Source: an uncultured Rhodospirillaceae bacterium (lineage in GTDB: Bacteria > Pseudomonadota > Alphaproteobacteria > Reyranellales > Reyranellaceae). Taken from it: 64,000 bases of DNA. The stretch covers positions 1 through 64,000 of the forward strand of contig CAMFGZ010000003.1 in NCBI GenBank assembly GCA_945952105.1, read 5' to 3'. Under the pieces are notes generated by a model that was not told the origin of the DNA, made no database searches, and saw only the letters and a list, made by a program, of their open reading frames with translations. The position numbers were made by a program, and so were the translations under genes. The first letter of the stretch is position 1. Each line of letters opens with the position of its first letter. Below are positions 35,179 to 47,988 of the stretch, piece after piece.

Positions 35179-36717
35179 TTATGTAAAGTTGGGCCGCTGT
35201 TCTTCCAGCCAGACCGCGAAGGCCTCGCGTTCGCCCGCGGTCATGTGCAGGCCTTCCTTGGTCCGGCGCCACAGGATGTCATCGGCGTCGACTGCCCATT
35301 CGTCCCGGATCAGATGGCGCACCTCGACCTCGTAGAGCGAGCCGCCGAAGTGGCGGCCGAGATCGGCCACGGTCTTCACGTTCTCCAGCATGTCCTCGAG
35401 GCCGGAGCCGTGGCGGCGGGCCAGGATGCGCACCAGGTCCTTCGGCAGGCCGGGCTTGCTGGCGGTGGCGCCGTCCACGAACGTGTCGAAAGCCTGCTCG
35501 AAGGTCGGGGCGTCGGCCATTTCGCCGTCGTAGACGGCCCGGCCGTCTGTCCAGGGCCCGCCCATGCGCGGAAAATAGGGCTGCAGGTCCCGCAGCGCAT
35601 GCTCGGCCAGCCGCCGGTAGGTCGTGATCTTGCCGCCGAATACCGAGAGGATGGGCGCCTTCGACTGCGGCGCGCCATCGACTTCGAGGTGATAGTCCCG
35701 CGTAACCTTCGAGGGATTGTCGTCGCCATCGTCGAACAGGGGGCGGACCCCGGAGTAGGTCCAGACCACGTCCTCGGGCCGCACCGGCCGGGCCATGTAG
35801 TGGCCGACGATGTCGCAGAGATACGCGATCTCCTCCGGCGAGCACACCGGATGCTCGCCGTCCTCGACCGCGATGTCGGTGGTGCCGATCAGCGAGAAGT
35901 CGCGCTCGTAGGGTATGACGAACACGATGCGCTTGTCGCTGTTCTGCAGGATGAAGGCGTGATCGCCGTCGTAGAGGCGCGGAACGATGATGTGGCTGCC
36001 CTTCACCAGGCGAACGCGCTTGGGCGTCTTGATCTCGGTTTCCTCGTCGAGGAAGCGTTTCACCCAGGGTCCTGCGGCATTGACCAGGCCGCGCGCCCGC
36101 AGGTGGACGGGTGCGCCGGTGGGGCCGACGAGCTCGATGTTCCACAGCCTGCCGTCCGCGCTGCGTCGGGCCGAGACACAGCGATGGCGGGCATAAATCT
36201 TCGCGCCCATCTCCCGCGCCGATTTCAGGTTGGAGATCACCAGCCGGGCGTCGTCGACCCAGGCGTCGGAGTAGACGAAACCCTTCCGGAAGCTGGACTT
36301 GAGGCCGGCGCCATACTTCGACGTCGGCAGGTCCACCGCGATCGACTTGGGCAGGGTCATGTGCCAGTCGAGATGGTCATACAGCCAGAGGCCGAGCCGC
36401 AGCATCCACCGGGGCCGCAGATGGGGTTCGTGGGGCAGCACGAACCGGAGCGGCCACGACAGGTGCGGCGCCTTCGCCAGCAGGACTTCGCGCTCCTGCA
36501 AGGCCTCCCGCACCAGGCGGAACTCGTAGGTTTCCAGATAGCGCAGTCCGCCATGGATCAGCTTGGTGGCCTTGGACGACGTCGCGCTGGCGAAATCGTT
36601 CATTTCGCAGAGGCCGACTTTAAGGGCCCGTCCGGCCGCGTCGCAGGCGATGCCCGCGCCATTGATGCCACCGCCGACCACGAACAGGTCGAGCGGCTCG
36701 CTCTCCATTCCATTCAT
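35179..36717 (-). CDS. glpD: FAD-dependent glycerol-3-phosphate dehydrogenase
   Basis: A 512-residue membrane-associated flavoenzyme oxidising sn-glycerol 3-phosphate to dihydroxyacetone phosphate and passing electrons to quinone. The FAD site LDLFVVGGGINGAGIACDAA is at the N terminus, with SSKATKLIHGGLRYLE as the second family signature. The C-terminal DAO_C domain (about residue 400 on) contains DEWAVDADDILWRRTKEGLH. The start is MNGMESEP or the Met three codons later; the longer frame to 36762 is less likely. No glpK or glpF is adjacent. Divergent from the zinc-ribbon protein gene. Confidence 0.93.
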   Translation of the reverse strand: MNGMESEPLDLFVVGGGINGAGIACDAAGRALKVGLCEMNDFASATSSKATKLIHGGLRYLETYEFRLVREALQEREVLLAKAPHLSWPLRFVLPHEPHLRPRWMLRLGLWLYDHLDWHMTLPKSIAVDLPTSKYGAGLKSSFRKGFVYSDAWVDDARLVISNLKSAREMGAKIYARHRCVSARRSADGRLWNIELVGPTGAPVHLRARGLVNAAGPWVKRFLDEETEIKTPKRVRLVKGSHIIVPRLYDGDHAFILQNSDKRIVFVIPYERDFSLIGTTDIAVEDGEHPVCSPEEIAYLCDIVGHYMARPVRPEDVVWTYSGVRPLFDDGDDNPSKVTRDYHLEVDGAPQSKAPILSVFGGKITTYRRLAEHALRDLQPYFPRMGGPWTDGRAVYDGEMADAPTFEQAFDTFVDGATASKPGLPKDLVRILARRHGSGLEDMLENVKTVADLGRHFGGSLYEVEVRHLIRDEWAVDADDILWRRTKEGLHMTAGEREAFAVWLEEQRPNFT

Positions 36718-36770
36718 GGGTTCACATATAGCCCGCTTGACCCGGTTTCGCAGGAACCTCAAATGGCCGC

Positions 36771-37049
36771 ATGTTGCTGAAAATCATATTGTTCGGCGTG
36801 GCCGTTTACGGGGCGTACAGGACTTTCCGGCACTGGAAGGGCCTTTTCGACCGTTTCACGGGCAATGCGAATCCGCCGCAACGTCCGCCCACGCCACAAC
36901 CGCCGCCGGCTCCGCGGCCAGAGCCGGCCCCCGTGGTGGCGTCCCGCAAGCCCGCGGTCATCGAGGATACGGTCCAATGCGCGGGTTGCGGTGCCTACAT
37001 ATCGACCGCTGCCGAAAAATGCGGCCATTGCGGCCGTCCGCGGCCATAA
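36771..37049 (+). CDS. small membrane-anchored zinc-ribbon protein
   Basis: A 92-residue protein: an N-terminal membrane helix (LLKIILFGVAVYGAYRTF), a Pro-rich linker, and a C-terminal zinc ribbon CAGC...CGHC. The layout resembles the PP0621 family of small proteins of unknown role. The Cys spacing is CxxC-11-CxxC. The ribosome site is weak, so the start is less certain. Divergent from glpD with a 53-base gap and followed by the glyQ promoter. Confidence 0.7.
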   Translation: MLLKIILFGVAVYGAYRTFRHWKGLFDRFTGNANPPQRPPTPQPPPAPRPEPAPVVASRKPAVIEDTVQCAGCGAYISTAAEKCGHCGRPRP

Positions 37050-37070
37050 GGCCGCAGCGAATTGCCAGCC

Positions 37071-37099
37071 TTGACCAGGTAAGGGGGCGAACCTATTTT
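37071..37099 (+). promoter_or_regulatory. sigma-70-type promoter for glyQ-glyS
   Basis: TTGACC (37071-37076) and TATTTT (37094-37099) are separated by exactly 17 bases, 66 bases before the glyQ start. The region between the promoter and the start is AT-richer than its surroundings. A good housekeeping promoter by sequence; not tested. Confidence 0.5.
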
Positions 37100-37164
37100 G
37101 CCGCACCGCAAAAACGGCCTTAAGTCACGGAAATAAAAGGCCTTCTGAGCCTCGGGGAATACCG

Positions 37165-38064
37165 TTGTCGAACCCCTCAGCAGCGCGCGCCAAGCCGACG
37201 TGCTTCCAGGAACTGATCCTGACCCTGCAGGACTATTGGGCAGCCCAGGGCTGCCTGATCCTCCAGCCCTTCGACATGGAGATGGGCGCGGGTACCTTCC
37301 ACACGGCGACGACCTTGCGCGCACTCGGTCCCAAGCCTTGGTACGCAGCCTATGTCCAGCCGTCGCGTCGTCCCGGTGACGGCCGCTACGGCGAAAACCC
37401 GATGCGGCTGCAGCACTACTATCAGTTCCAGGCAATCCTGAAGCCGTCGCCGGCCGACATCCTCGAGCGCTATCTCGGCTCGCTTCAGGCGATCGGCATC
37501 GACACGACCCTGCACGACATCCGCTTCGTCGAGGATGACTGGGAGAGCCCGACGCTCGGCGCCTGGGGGCTGGGCTGGGAAGTCTGGTGCGACGGCATGG
37601 AGATCACACAGTTCACCTACTTCCAGCAGGTGGGCGGCATCGAGGTCGATCTCGTCGCCGGCGAGATCACCTACGGTCTCGAGCGGCTCGCGATGTACCT
37701 GTTCGACAAGAAGTCGGTCTACGATCTGCCGTTCAACCGCGCCGATTCCGACGTGCCGCTGACCTACGGCGACGTGTTCCTGCAGAACGAGCGGGAGCAG
37801 TCGGCCTACAATTTCGAGCATGCCGACACCGAGATGCTGTTCCGCCACTTCGCCGACGCCGAGAAGGAATGCGGCCGTCTGGTCGAGAAGAAGCTGCCGC
37901 TGCCAGCCTACGAGCAGTGCATCAAGGCCAGCCACGCCTTCAACCTGCTGGACGCGCGCGGCGTGATCAGCGTCGCCGAGCGCCAGAGCTACATCCTGCG
38001 CGTGCGCGAACTCGCCAAGGCCTGCTGCGAGACGTGGCTGGCGACGCAGAAAGAGGCCGCCTGA
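37165..38064 (+). CDS. glyQ: glycyl-tRNA synthetase alpha subunit
   Basis: A 299-residue class II synthetase subunit that with GlyS forms the alpha2-beta2 enzyme charging tRNA-Gly. The core is diagnostic: [34 protein letters not shown] and [17 protein letters not shown]. The start appears to be TTG at 37165 with GGGGAA upstream; no ATG exists before the conserved FQELI. The glyS ATG is two bases after its stop. Length is normal. Confidence 0.95.
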   Translation: MSNPSAARAKPTCFQELILTLQDYWAAQGCLILQPFDMEMGAGTFHTATTLRALGPKPWYAAYVQPSRRPGDGRYGENPMRLQHYYQFQAILKPSPADILERYLGSLQAIGIDTTLHDIRFVEDDWESPTLGAWGLGWEVWCDGMEITQFTYFQQVGGIEVDLVAGEITYGLERLAMYLFDKKSVYDLPFNRADSDVPLTYGDVFLQNEREQSAYNFEHADTEMLFRHFADAEKECGRLVEKKLPLPAYEQCIKASHAFNLLDARGVISVAERQSYILRVRELAKACCETWLATQKEAA

Positions 38065-38065
38065 G

Positions 38066-40114
38066 ATGGCCGAACTTCTTCTCGAACTGCTCTCCGAAGA
38101 GATTCCCGCGCGCATGCAGACGCGGGCGGCCGACGATCTGAAGCGGCTGATCTGCGATGGACTTAAGGGCGCGGGCATCGGTTTCGAGAAGGCGCAGGCC
38201 TTCGTGACGCCGCGCCGTCTCGCGCTCGTGATCGACGGCATTCCGGCCGTGCGCGACGACGTCAGCGAGGAAAAGCGCGGACCGCGCGTCGGGGCCCCGG
38301 ACCAGGCGGTCCAGGGCTTCCTGAAGGGCGCGGGCCTCGCCTCGCTCGACCAGGCCGAGAAGCGCGACACCGGCAAGGGCGAGTTCTGGTTCGCCGTGGT
38401 GACGAAGAAGGGCGGCCCGACCGCGGATGCGCTGCCCGCCGTCATCGATGGCGCGCTGAAGGCGCTGCCCTGGCCCAAGTCGATGAAGTGGGGCAGCAGC
38501 ACCATGCAGTGGGTGCGCCCGCTGCAGTCCATCGTCGCGCTGTTCGACGGCCAGGTGCTGAAGGGCGAGGTTTCTCCGGGCGGCGCAATGGCGCCGATCG
38601 CCTTTGGCGACACGACGCGCGGCCATCGCTTCCTCTCGAAGGGCACTTTCGAGGTCGCGAACTTCGCCGACTACGTCGCGAAGCTGCGCGCGGCGCACGT
38701 GATCCTCGATGCGGCCGAGCGCAAGGCCATCATACTCGAAGGTGCGCGCAAGCTCTGCGGTGAAGTCCAGGTCACGCTCAACGAGGATGAGGGACTGCTC
38801 GAGGAAGTGGCCGGCCTGACCGAATGGCCGGTGCCGATGCTGGGCTCCATCGACGAACAGTTCATGGACGTGCCGCCGGAAGTGCTGATCGTCTCGATGA
38901 AGGTGCACCTGCGCTTCTTCACGACGTCGGGCGCCAACGGCAAACTGGCCAACCGCTTCGTCGTGGTGGCGAACAACGTGGCGCGCGATGGCGGCAAGAC
39001 GATCGTCGCCGGCAACGAGCGCGTGCTGCGCGGCCGTCTGGCGGATGCCAAGTTCTTCTGGGACCAGGACCGTAGGACCACGCTGGAGAGTCGCGTTCCC
39101 GGTCTGAAGCAGATCGTGTTCCACGCCAAGCTCGGCACCCAGGCCGAGCGGGTCGAGCGCATCGTCAGGCTGGCCGGCGAGATCGCCAAAGCCACCGGCG
39201 CCGATGCCGCTGCGGTCGAGCTTGCCGCGCGTCTCTGCAAGGCCGATCTCGTCACCGGCATGGTGGGCGAGTTTCCCGAGCTGCAGGGCGTGATGGGCCG
39301 CTACTACGCGCTGGGCGAGAAACTGCCGGCGCCCGTCGCCGACGCGATCGGCGACCATTATGCGCCGGCCGGTCCGAACGACCGTTGCCCGACGGCACCG
39401 GTCGCGATCGCGGTCGCGCTGGCCGACAAGCTCGACGCGCTGACCGCGTTCTGGTCGATCGGCGAGAAACCGACCGGCTCGCGCGATCCCTTCGCGCTGC
39501 GCCGCGCGGCGCTGGGCGTGATCCGCATCATCGTCGAAAACAGGCTGCGGCTGCCGTTGCGTCCCTTCCTCGAGGTCGACGACCTGCTGGCCTTCTTCGC
39601 CGAGCGTCTGAAGGTGCAGATGCGCGAGAAGGGCGTGCGGCATGACGTGGTCGACGCGGTCGTGTCGCTGGGCGGTGAGGACGATCTCGTCCGCCTGCTG
39701 GCCCGCGTCGAAGCGCTTCAGGCCTTTCTCGGGACCGAGGCCGGCAAGAACCTGCTCACGGCCTACGGCCGCGCGGCCAACATCGTCCGCGCCGAGGAGA
39801 AGAAGGACAAGGGCCTGGCGGCCACGATCGCCGGCGCGCCCGATGCCGCCCTCCTGGAACAAGCCGAGGAGAAAGCCGTTGCCTCCGCCTTGGATGAGGT
39901 CTCGCGCGCGGTGAAGCCGGCGCTGGCCGCCGAGGATTTCGTGGGCGCAATGGCTGCGTTCGCGGGCCTGCGCGGGCCGATCGACGCCTTGTTCGACAAG
40001 GTCACGGTCAACGTGACGGACAGGCCTGAAATCCGCCTGAACAGGCTGAAACTGCTCAACCAGATTCGCGCTACCATGGATGCGGTAGCCGACTTCTCAA
40101 AGATCGAGGGCTAA
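38066..40114 (+). CDS. glyS: glycyl-tRNA synthetase beta subunit
   Basis: A 682-residue subunit that binds tRNA-Gly. It begins [18 protein letters not shown], the standard GlyS opening, has [31 protein letters not shown] and GHRFLS in the N-terminal half, and the C-terminal DALR-like tRNA-binding domain ending [19 protein letters not shown]. It is coupled to glyQ (two-base gap) and followed by ppdK after two bases. Length is normal. Confidence 0.95.
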   Translation: MAELLLELLSEEIPARMQTRAADDLKRLICDGLKGAGIGFEKAQAFVTPRRLALVIDGIPAVRDDVSEEKRGPRVGAPDQAVQGFLKGAGLASLDQAEKRDTGKGEFWFAVVTKKGGPTADALPAVIDGALKALPWPKSMKWGSSTMQWVRPLQSIVALFDGQVLKGEVSPGGAMAPIAFGDTTRGHRFLSKGTFEVANFADYVAKLRAAHVILDAAERKAIILEGARKLCGEVQVTLNEDEGLLEEVAGLTEWPVPMLGSIDEQFMDVPPEVLIVSMKVHLRFFTTSGANGKLANRFVVVANNVARDGGKTIVAGNERVLRGRLADAKFFWDQDRRTTLESRVPGLKQIVFHAKLGTQAERVERIVRLAGEIAKATGADAAAVELAARLCKADLVTGMVGEFPELQGVMGRYYALGEKLPAPVADAIGDHYAPAGPNDRCPTAPVAIAVALADKLDALTAFWSIGEKPTGSRDPFALRRAALGVIRIIVENRLRLPLRPFLEVDDLLAFFAERLKVQMREKGVRHDVVDAVVSLGGEDDLVRLLARVEALQAFLGTEAGKNLLTAYGRAANIVRAEEKKDKGLAATIAGAPDAALLEQAEEKAVASALDEVSRAVKPALAAEDFVGAMAAFAGLRGPIDALFDKVTVNVTDRPEIRLNRLKLLNQIRATMDAVADFSKIEG

Positions 40115-40116
40115 GC

Positions 40117-42788
<2,672 letters not shown>

Positions 42789-42792
<4 letters not shown>

Positions 42793-43721
42793 CGCTGGCG
42801 GCGCTCCGCAGGGACGGCAAGCGGGCGCTGGCCGCGGCGCTTGCCGGCCTGGAGCGCGATCCCGAAAGCGAGGCTTCGCAGGCACTGCTCGACGCGGCGT
42901 GGCGCGAGCCGCGCGCCCATGTCGTGGGCGTCACGGGCCCGCCGGGCGTGGGCAAATCCTCCCTCTGCGCCGCGCTCGTCTCGGCCTGGCGGCGGGCGGG
43001 AAGAACCGTCGGCGTGATTGCCGTCGATCCCTCGTCGCGGACCAGCGGCGGCGCGCTGCTCGGCGACCGGGTGCGCATCGTCCATGACGGCTCCGACCCC
43101 GGCAGCTTCGTGCGCTCGATGGCGGCGCGCGACCGTCTGGGCGGACTCGCCGACCAGACTTTGGCGGCCATGGTCCTGATGAGGGCACTGTTCGACCGCG
43201 TGCTGATCGAGACGGTGGGAGTCGGCCAGTCCGAGACCGACGTCGCCGGGGTCGCCGACACGGTCGTCTTCTGTGTCCAGCCCGGTTCCGGAGATTCCCT
43301 TCAGTTCATGAAGGCGGGAATCGTCGAGATCCCGCATCTGGTGATCGTCACCAAGGCCGATATGGGCGCCGCGGCCGAGCGCGCGCGGGCCGATGTCGTG
43401 GGTGCGTTGTCGCTCTCGACGGCGGGCGATGCCGGTGACTGGCCGGTCCGGACGCTGGCCGTGTCGTCGCGGAGCGGGGCGGGCATGGACGCCCTGGTGG
43501 CGGCGCTGGAAGCGCACCGGGAGCATCTGGCGGCCGACGGCCGGCTGGCGGTGGCACGCCACCGCCAGAGCCAGGGCTGGATCGGTGAATCGCTGCGCGA
43601 TCGTTTCGGCCGCGACGGCCTTGCCCGGCTGGGACAGATGGGCCTGGATCTGGCCCTCGCGCCGGGAGCCCAACCCTTTCAGAGGCTGCGAGAACTGGGC
43701 CGGGCACTGGAGAGATCGTGA
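42789..43721 (+). CDS. meaB: MeaB-type GTPase (methylmalonyl-CoA mutase chaperone family)
   Basis: A 310-residue G3E GTPase. The P-loop [13 protein letters not shown] is near residue 43, with [19 protein letters not shown] following, and [15 protein letters not shown] as the G3 region. MeaB/ArgK proteins protect adenosylcobalamin-dependent mutases and gate cofactor loading. No mutase gene is in the window. Its ATG overlaps the ppdK stop (ATGA) and its stop overlaps the next start, so ppdK-meaB-HIT form a tight operon. Confidence 0.9.
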
Positions 43722-44149
43722 TGAGCCATCCGACCGACGAAAGCTGCATCTTCTGCAAGATCGTGGCGGGGCAGCTCCCGTGCTTCAAGCTTTTGGAGGA
43801 CGAGACGACCATCGCCTTCATGGACATCAATCCGGTCAATCCAGGCCATGCGCTGGCCGTCGCAAAGGGGCATTGGCCGACGGTCGACGTCATCCCGCCC
43901 GACGTGCTCGCCGATGTCGCGAGAACCGCGCAACGCGTGGCCAAGGCGGCGATCGCGACGTTGAAGCCGACCGGCGTGAACTTGCTGCAGGCCAATGGCG
44001 CGGGAGCGGGGCAGAGCGTGCCCCATCTGCATGTCCACATCCTGCCGCGCCGGCCGGACGACGGCGCGACGCTGAACTGGACTTACAGGCCCGGCGACAG
44101 GGCAGAGATCGAGGAGATCAGCCGGAGGCTGAAAGCCGCCCTCGAGTAG
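43721..44149 (+). CDS. HIT-family hydrolase
   Basis: A 142-residue nucleotide hydrolase/transferase of the histidine-triad type. CIFCKIVAGQLPC opens the fold with a zinc-like Cys pair, and the active site is HLHVHILPR near residue 108. HIT proteins of this size hydrolyse adenosine phosphoramidates or dinucleoside polyphosphates. The ATG at 43721, overlapping the meaB stop by one base, has GGAGAG before it; a GTG one codon earlier is also possible. Last gene of the plus-strand run, convergent with a LysR gene. Confidence 0.9.
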   Translation: MSHPTDESCIFCKIVAGQLPCFKLLEDETTIAFMDINPVNPGHALAVAKGHWPTVDVIPPDVLADVARTAQRVAKAAIATLKPTGVNLLQANGAGAGQSVPHLHVHILPRRPDDGATLNWTYRPGDRAEIEEISRRLKAALE

Positions 44150-44164
44150 CAGAAGCCCGGTGCT

Positions 44165-45139
44165 TCAGGCGGCGACGATCGAGCTGTTGTTGCCGCTTCG
44201 GCTGCGCGGGGTGGTCGAGAACCACTCCCGCTCGTCCTGGCGGAACTGCTCGCGCACATAGTCGATCACGGTGCGGATGCGGGCGCCCTTGTTGGTCTCC
44301 TCGTGGCTGACCAGCCAGATGTCGCGGACGATCTTGAGGTCGATCGGCGCGGCGACCAGATTAGACGACTTGGCGATGTAGTCGGGAAACACCGAGATTC
44401 CGTAGCCGGTCTGCACGGCCTCCATGGCGGCGTAGGAGGAATTTGTGCGCAGCACCACGGACGTGCTCCGCTCGACCACCTCGCTCCACGGCTTCATGGC
44501 CGGGAGGCTGTGGAGGGTGGTGTGATCGACGACGTGATGCTCGCGCATGTCGTCGAGCTTCTGCGGCAGCCCGTAGTGCTCGATGTAGGACGGGGCGGCG
44601 AAGATGGACATGTTCACCTGGCCGACGCGCGCCGCCACGAGCTGGTTCGACGTGGGCCGGAAGAAGCGGATGGCGAGGTCGGCCTGGCGGGTGGCGAGGT
44701 CGAGGACCTGATCGCCGGCGATCACCTGGACGATGATGTCGGGGTGGGTGCGGCGCAGCACGCCGAGCCGGGGCACCAGCCAGTGGGCGGCAATGCCTTC
44801 GGTGGCGGCGATGCGGACGATGCCTGCCATCTCGCGGTCAAGGCCGGCCAGATGACGCTCGATCGCCGTGGCATTGGACATCATCGATTCCGCCTGCACC
44901 AGCACGCCGCGGGCAGCCGGGGTCACTTCCATGCCGTGGCGGTGGCGGTCGAACAGCTTCGCGCCCAGGCGCCGCTCGAGCGCCTGGATCCGGCGTCCGA
45001 CCGTCGTCTGCTTGGTGTTCAACTGGGTGGCGGCGGCGCTGAAGCTTCCGGTCTTTGCAACCGCGAGGAAAAAACGCACGTCGTCCCAATCGCCAAGGAT
45101 GTTGGGAATCTTGGTCTTGCGCGGAGGAGTAGTGACCAT
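44165..45139 (-). CDS. LysR-family transcriptional regulator
   Basis: A 324-residue regulator. The N-terminal domain WDDVRFFLAVAKTGSFSAAA and TKQTTVGRRIQALERR is typical, followed by the LysR substrate-binding domain (GIVRIAATEGIAAHWLVPRL). The ATG at 45139 is preferred: upstream codons give an unlikely N terminus. It is divergent from the membrane nucleotidyltransferase gene, with 232 bases between the two starts, so that operon is a plausible target. The intergenic region is AT-richer than average and has no gene; I could not settle a promoter in it. Confidence 0.88.
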   Translation of the reverse strand: MVTTPPRKTKIPNILGDWDDVRFFLAVAKTGSFSAAATQLNTKQTTVGRRIQALERRLGAKLFDRHRHGMEVTPAARGVLVQAESMMSNATAIERHLAGLDREMAGIVRIAATEGIAAHWLVPRLGVLRRTHPDIIVQVIAGDQVLDLATRQADLAIRFFRPTSNQLVAARVGQVNMSIFAAPSYIEHYGLPQKLDDMREHHVVDHTTLHSLPAMKPWSEVVERSTSVVLRTNSSYAAMEAVQTGYGISVFPDYIAKSSNLVAAPIDLKIVRDIWLVSHEETNKGARIRTVIDYVREQFRQDEREWFSTTPRSRSGNNSSIVAA

Positions 45140-45371
45140 GGTAACAATCGAAACAATATGGTTGCAGCCCCCGCGCTTACCTGACGGGAGCCTCATGGTT
45201 TACCTTACATGATTATCCACGGAATGTCGTTTTCTGTCTCATAACTTGGCAGATTAGGCGGTTTTCGCGGCCATTCGGGCTCGGCGACAACCCCGGCTCA
45301 ACTCATTTGTTAGTCAATCTGCCGGTTGTATGTATCCGGATTGACGCTCGCAACGAGACCAGGAGACGCCC

Positions 45372-46667
45372 GTGGCCGCCATCGGCTCAGACGGAAAAGC
45401 CACGCCGGCAGCGGTTCGCGCCGGCAAAATCAGCCGTTATCTGCGCAGTCCATCGACGCGCATGGCCGCCTTCGGCGGACTTTTAACATACTTGAGCTAT
45501 GCGTACGCGCACGGCAGTTGGGCTAACCCGACGCTGATCGGCGTGTCAATGTTCGTTGGGGTATTCCTCCCGAGCTACGCCAAGCTCAGTAACAAGGCCG
45601 AACTGTGGGCAAACAACCAGTTTGGCTTCGTCACGGGTGGCCGGTTCGGCCGGTTCATCCCGCAATTGGCGTTCAACCTGGTGATGTTCTGGCTGATGTT
45701 ATGGGGGGGTGCGCTCAACCAAGCAGGGATTGCGTCCGTGGGCGGCGTTGCCGGCGCCGCGCTGGTCACGACATTGGCGTCCCAGGGCACGCAGTATCTC
45801 GGCGGCTACCTCGTGGCGCGCGGGGTGGGCGATGCGAACCGCAACACGCTGGTCGGTATCCTGGTCAACGTCACCCTGGCGGCCTTGGGCACTGCCGGCG
45901 TCCCGGGCGCCCGGGAAGCCTTCCTGCTGCTGGGCTTCGGCCTCGGCGGGACGCTCTTCATGGTGGGCCTGCTGTCGGACCTGCGGTCGGTCATGGCGCC
46001 CAAGGGCGGGATCGGCCTGTTCTTCGGCACCTACAACCCGTTTCACAACAGCCACATCTCGCTGCTGCAGTCTGCCATCGACCAGCGCCGTCTCGACAAG
46101 GTCATCATCCATCCGGTGCTGATTCCCAAGCTGCACGTCGACGCCTTCCGCAAGGGGGAGATCCGCGTCGGCCAGTTGAAGGACGGCTTCCAGATCTACG
46201 AGAAGACCGACAAGGCCGATTCCAACGTCGACTACTTCCCGACCGGAAACGTCTTCCTGCCGCCGGAAACGCGCGTTGCGCTGATCGAGCTGTCGCTGGC
46301 CGAGGCCGGCATGGCGGACAAGGTCGAGGTCGCGGTCTACTCCGACATTTACTACGCCCGGGGATTCCAGGGCGTGATCGCCGAGATCAAGCGACGCCAT
46401 CCCGGTGTCCGCCTTCACATCATCCATGGCACGGACTTCGGCGGCATGCTGGTGCGCCAGATCGCCGACGAATGCGGCTGGATCTACCCCTGGTGCATCC
46501 TGCGCCGCGACAAGGTCTCAGCCACGGCGATCCGTCGTGGCGCGAAGGGCATGACGCCGCCCGTCGTCACCGATGTGCTTGCGCAGATTTCACAAAATCT
46601 TCCGACGGTAACGGCCGGTGGCCGGCGCTTCCGGAATGACAATGGCGTACTGACCAAGGGGAATTGA
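45372..46667 (+). CDS. membrane protein fused to an NMN-adenylyltransferase-like domain
   Basis: A 431-residue protein; the GTG start has AGGAG six bases upstream. Residues about 30-205 hold five or six hydrophobic segments (for example AAFGGLLTYLSYAYA, GVSMFVGVFLPSYAKL, LAFNLVMFWLMLWGG, AFLLLGFGLGGTLFMVGLL). Residues about 213-420 form a nucleotidyltransferase domain: FFGTYNPFHNSHISLL is the (H/T)xGH region in a variant form (N-P-F-H-N-S-H), and DKVSATAIRRGAKG is the SxTxxR-like motif. NadD/NMNAT enzymes share both. Fusion to a membrane domain is unusual. The first of two GNAT genes begins one base after its stop. Substrate unknown; a soluble NAD role seems unlikely. Confidence 0.75.
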   Translation: MAAIGSDGKATPAAVRAGKISRYLRSPSTRMAAFGGLLTYLSYAYAHGSWANPTLIGVSMFVGVFLPSYAKLSNKAELWANNQFGFVTGGRFGRFIPQLAFNLVMFWLMLWGGALNQAGIASVGGVAGAALVTTLASQGTQYLGGYLVARGVGDANRNTLVGILVNVTLAALGTAGVPGAREAFLLLGFGLGGTLFMVGLLSDLRSVMAPKGGIGLFFGTYNPFHNSHISLLQSAIDQRRLDKVIIHPVLIPKLHVDAFRKGEIRVGQLKDGFQIYEKTDKADSNVDYFPTGNVFLPPETRVALIELSLAEAGMADKVEVAVYSDIYYARGFQGVIAEIKRRHPGVRLHIIHGTDFGGMLVRQIADECGWIYPWCILRRDKVSATAIRRGAKGMTPPVVTDVLAQISQNLPTVTAGGRRFRNDNGVLTKGN

Positions 46668-46668
46668 A

Positions 46669-47286
46669 ATGACCGACCAACCGACCGCCAACCAGAGCAA
46701 CCGGCCCGAGATCACCATCAAGCTCGCATCGACTTCGGACGAGATGATGCAGTGCTTCATGCTGCGCGCCGCCGTCTTCATGGGGGAACAGCAGTGCCCC
46801 TACTGGGAGGAGTATGACGGCAACGACTACACCGCCAGCCACCTGATCCTGTACGTGGACGGCGAGCCGGCGGCCTCGATCCGCGTGCGCTGGTTCGCGG
46901 GCTTTGCCAAGCTCGAGCGGGCCATCATCCTGAAGCGCTACCGCTCGTACGGCTTGTTCCTGCCGTTCGTGCACTGGGCCAAGGAATTCTGCCGCAAGAA
47001 GGGCTACCCCAAGGCCTATCTGCACGGCCAGAAGCGCCTGTGGCCGATCTTCGAGAAGGACGGCTTCCGCAAGGTCGACGACAAGGTGTTCCATTTCTCC
47101 GACCACGAGTACGGCGCCTTCGCCTGCGATCTAGAGGTCGGCGACAATGCCCCGACGGTGACGACCGATCCGATGGTGCTGAACCGCCCCGAGGACAAGC
47201 TCGACATGCCGGGGATCCTGGAAGAGTCCATGGAGCGGGGAGCGTCCAATCCGCATGCGGAATGGACCGAGCGGCGCGCGGGCTGA
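46669..47286 (+). CDS. GNAT-family acetyltransferase-like protein (first of a pair)
   Basis: A 205-residue GNAT-fold protein. MMQCFMLRAAVFMGEQQCPYWEE, then LILYVDGEPAASIRVRWF give the first helices and strands 3-4; AKEFCRKKGYPKAYLHGQ and FEKDGFRKVDDK are the cofactor-side end of the fold. The usual RxxGxG/A loop is replaced by KRYRSYGLFLPF, so CoA binding may differ. It shares the RAA(V/C)F(M/I)GEQ motif and overall plan with the next gene, so the two are paralogues. It starts one base after the membrane nucleotidyltransferase stop. The C-terminal tail of about 45 residues looks disordered. Acceptor unknown. Confidence 0.75.
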   Translation: MTDQPTANQSNRPEITIKLASTSDEMMQCFMLRAAVFMGEQQCPYWEEYDGNDYTASHLILYVDGEPAASIRVRWFAGFAKLERAIILKRYRSYGLFLPFVHWAKEFCRKKGYPKAYLHGQKRLWPIFEKDGFRKVDDKVFHFSDHEYGAFACDLEVGDNAPTVTTDPMVLNRPEDKLDMPGILEESMERGASNPHAEWTERRAG

Positions 47287-47299
47287 GGGAGTGACGCAC

Positions 47300-47863
47300 A
47301 TGAACACCACCAAGTCGATCGGCGGCCAGGCCGTCACCATCAAGCTCGCCATGAAGATGGAAGACTCCCTCCAGGCCTTCGCGGTCCGCGCCGCCTGCTT
47401 CATCGGCGAGCAGGACATCCCGTACTCCGAGGAGTTCGACGGACACGATTTCGGCGCGACCCACATCATCGCCTATCTCGGCGAGGAGCCGGTGGGCGCG
47501 GTACGCCTGCGCTGGTTTCAGTCCTTCGCGATGCCGGAGCGACTGGCGGTCATGCAGCGCTTCCGCGGCAACGATATCGGCGAGCTCCTCATCGAGCGTT
47601 GCCGCCAGCTCGCCGAGAGCCGAGGCGCGCGGATGCTCTACACGCAGGCCCTGCCGCGGGACATCAAGTACCTCGAAAAGCATGGCTGGCGGCGTCTGGA
47701 GGCTGGTGACACCGGCAAGGGCCCGAAGCGGCTCGTCGCGATGACGAGGCCGGTCGATCCCAACAAGCCGCTCGCGGATGCCGATGCTCCCCAATCCGTG
47801 ACGGTGCGCAACGAGCCCCAACTCGACCCGACCGGGTTGCCGCTCGGCAGCAGCCGCGGCTGA
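47300..47863 (+). CDS. GNAT-family acetyltransferase-like protein (second of a pair)
   Basis: A 187-residue GNAT-fold protein paralogous to its neighbour. It has VRAACFIGEQDIPYSEEFDG, AVRLRWFQSF and a MQRFRGNDIGELLIERC loop (RGNDIG standing for the CoA loop), then LPRDIKYLEKHGWRRLEAGD. The ATG at 47300 follows GAGGGAG and comes 13 bases after the first GNAT stop. The C terminus after about residue 145 is Pro/Asp-rich and probably disordered. Together with the membrane nucleotidyltransferase and first GNAT it forms one operon. Function unknown. Confidence 0.75.
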   Translation: MNTTKSIGGQAVTIKLAMKMEDSLQAFAVRAACFIGEQDIPYSEEFDGHDFGATHIIAYLGEEPVGAVRLRWFQSFAMPERLAVMQRFRGNDIGELLIERCRQLAESRGARMLYTQALPRDIKYLEKHGWRRLEAGDTGKGPKRLVAMTRPVDPNKPLADADAPQSVTVRNEPQLDPTGLPLGSSRG

Positions 47864-47988
47864 CGCCGACCCGGGAAGACTGGCGCCGGATTACCCTCGC
47901 TTGGCATCGCTTTTGCGGTAGGCTGCGGTAACCGGCGACAGCCGGACCAGGGGAAGCGTGCAGGCGTAAAGCGTCAGGCGGGTAAAAG

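Noticed and set aside
37104-37160. T-box or other riboswitch before glyQ
   Set aside because: The leader is short (about 60 bases), has only small AAGGCC-type repeats and lacks T-box or glycine-riboswitch landmarks.
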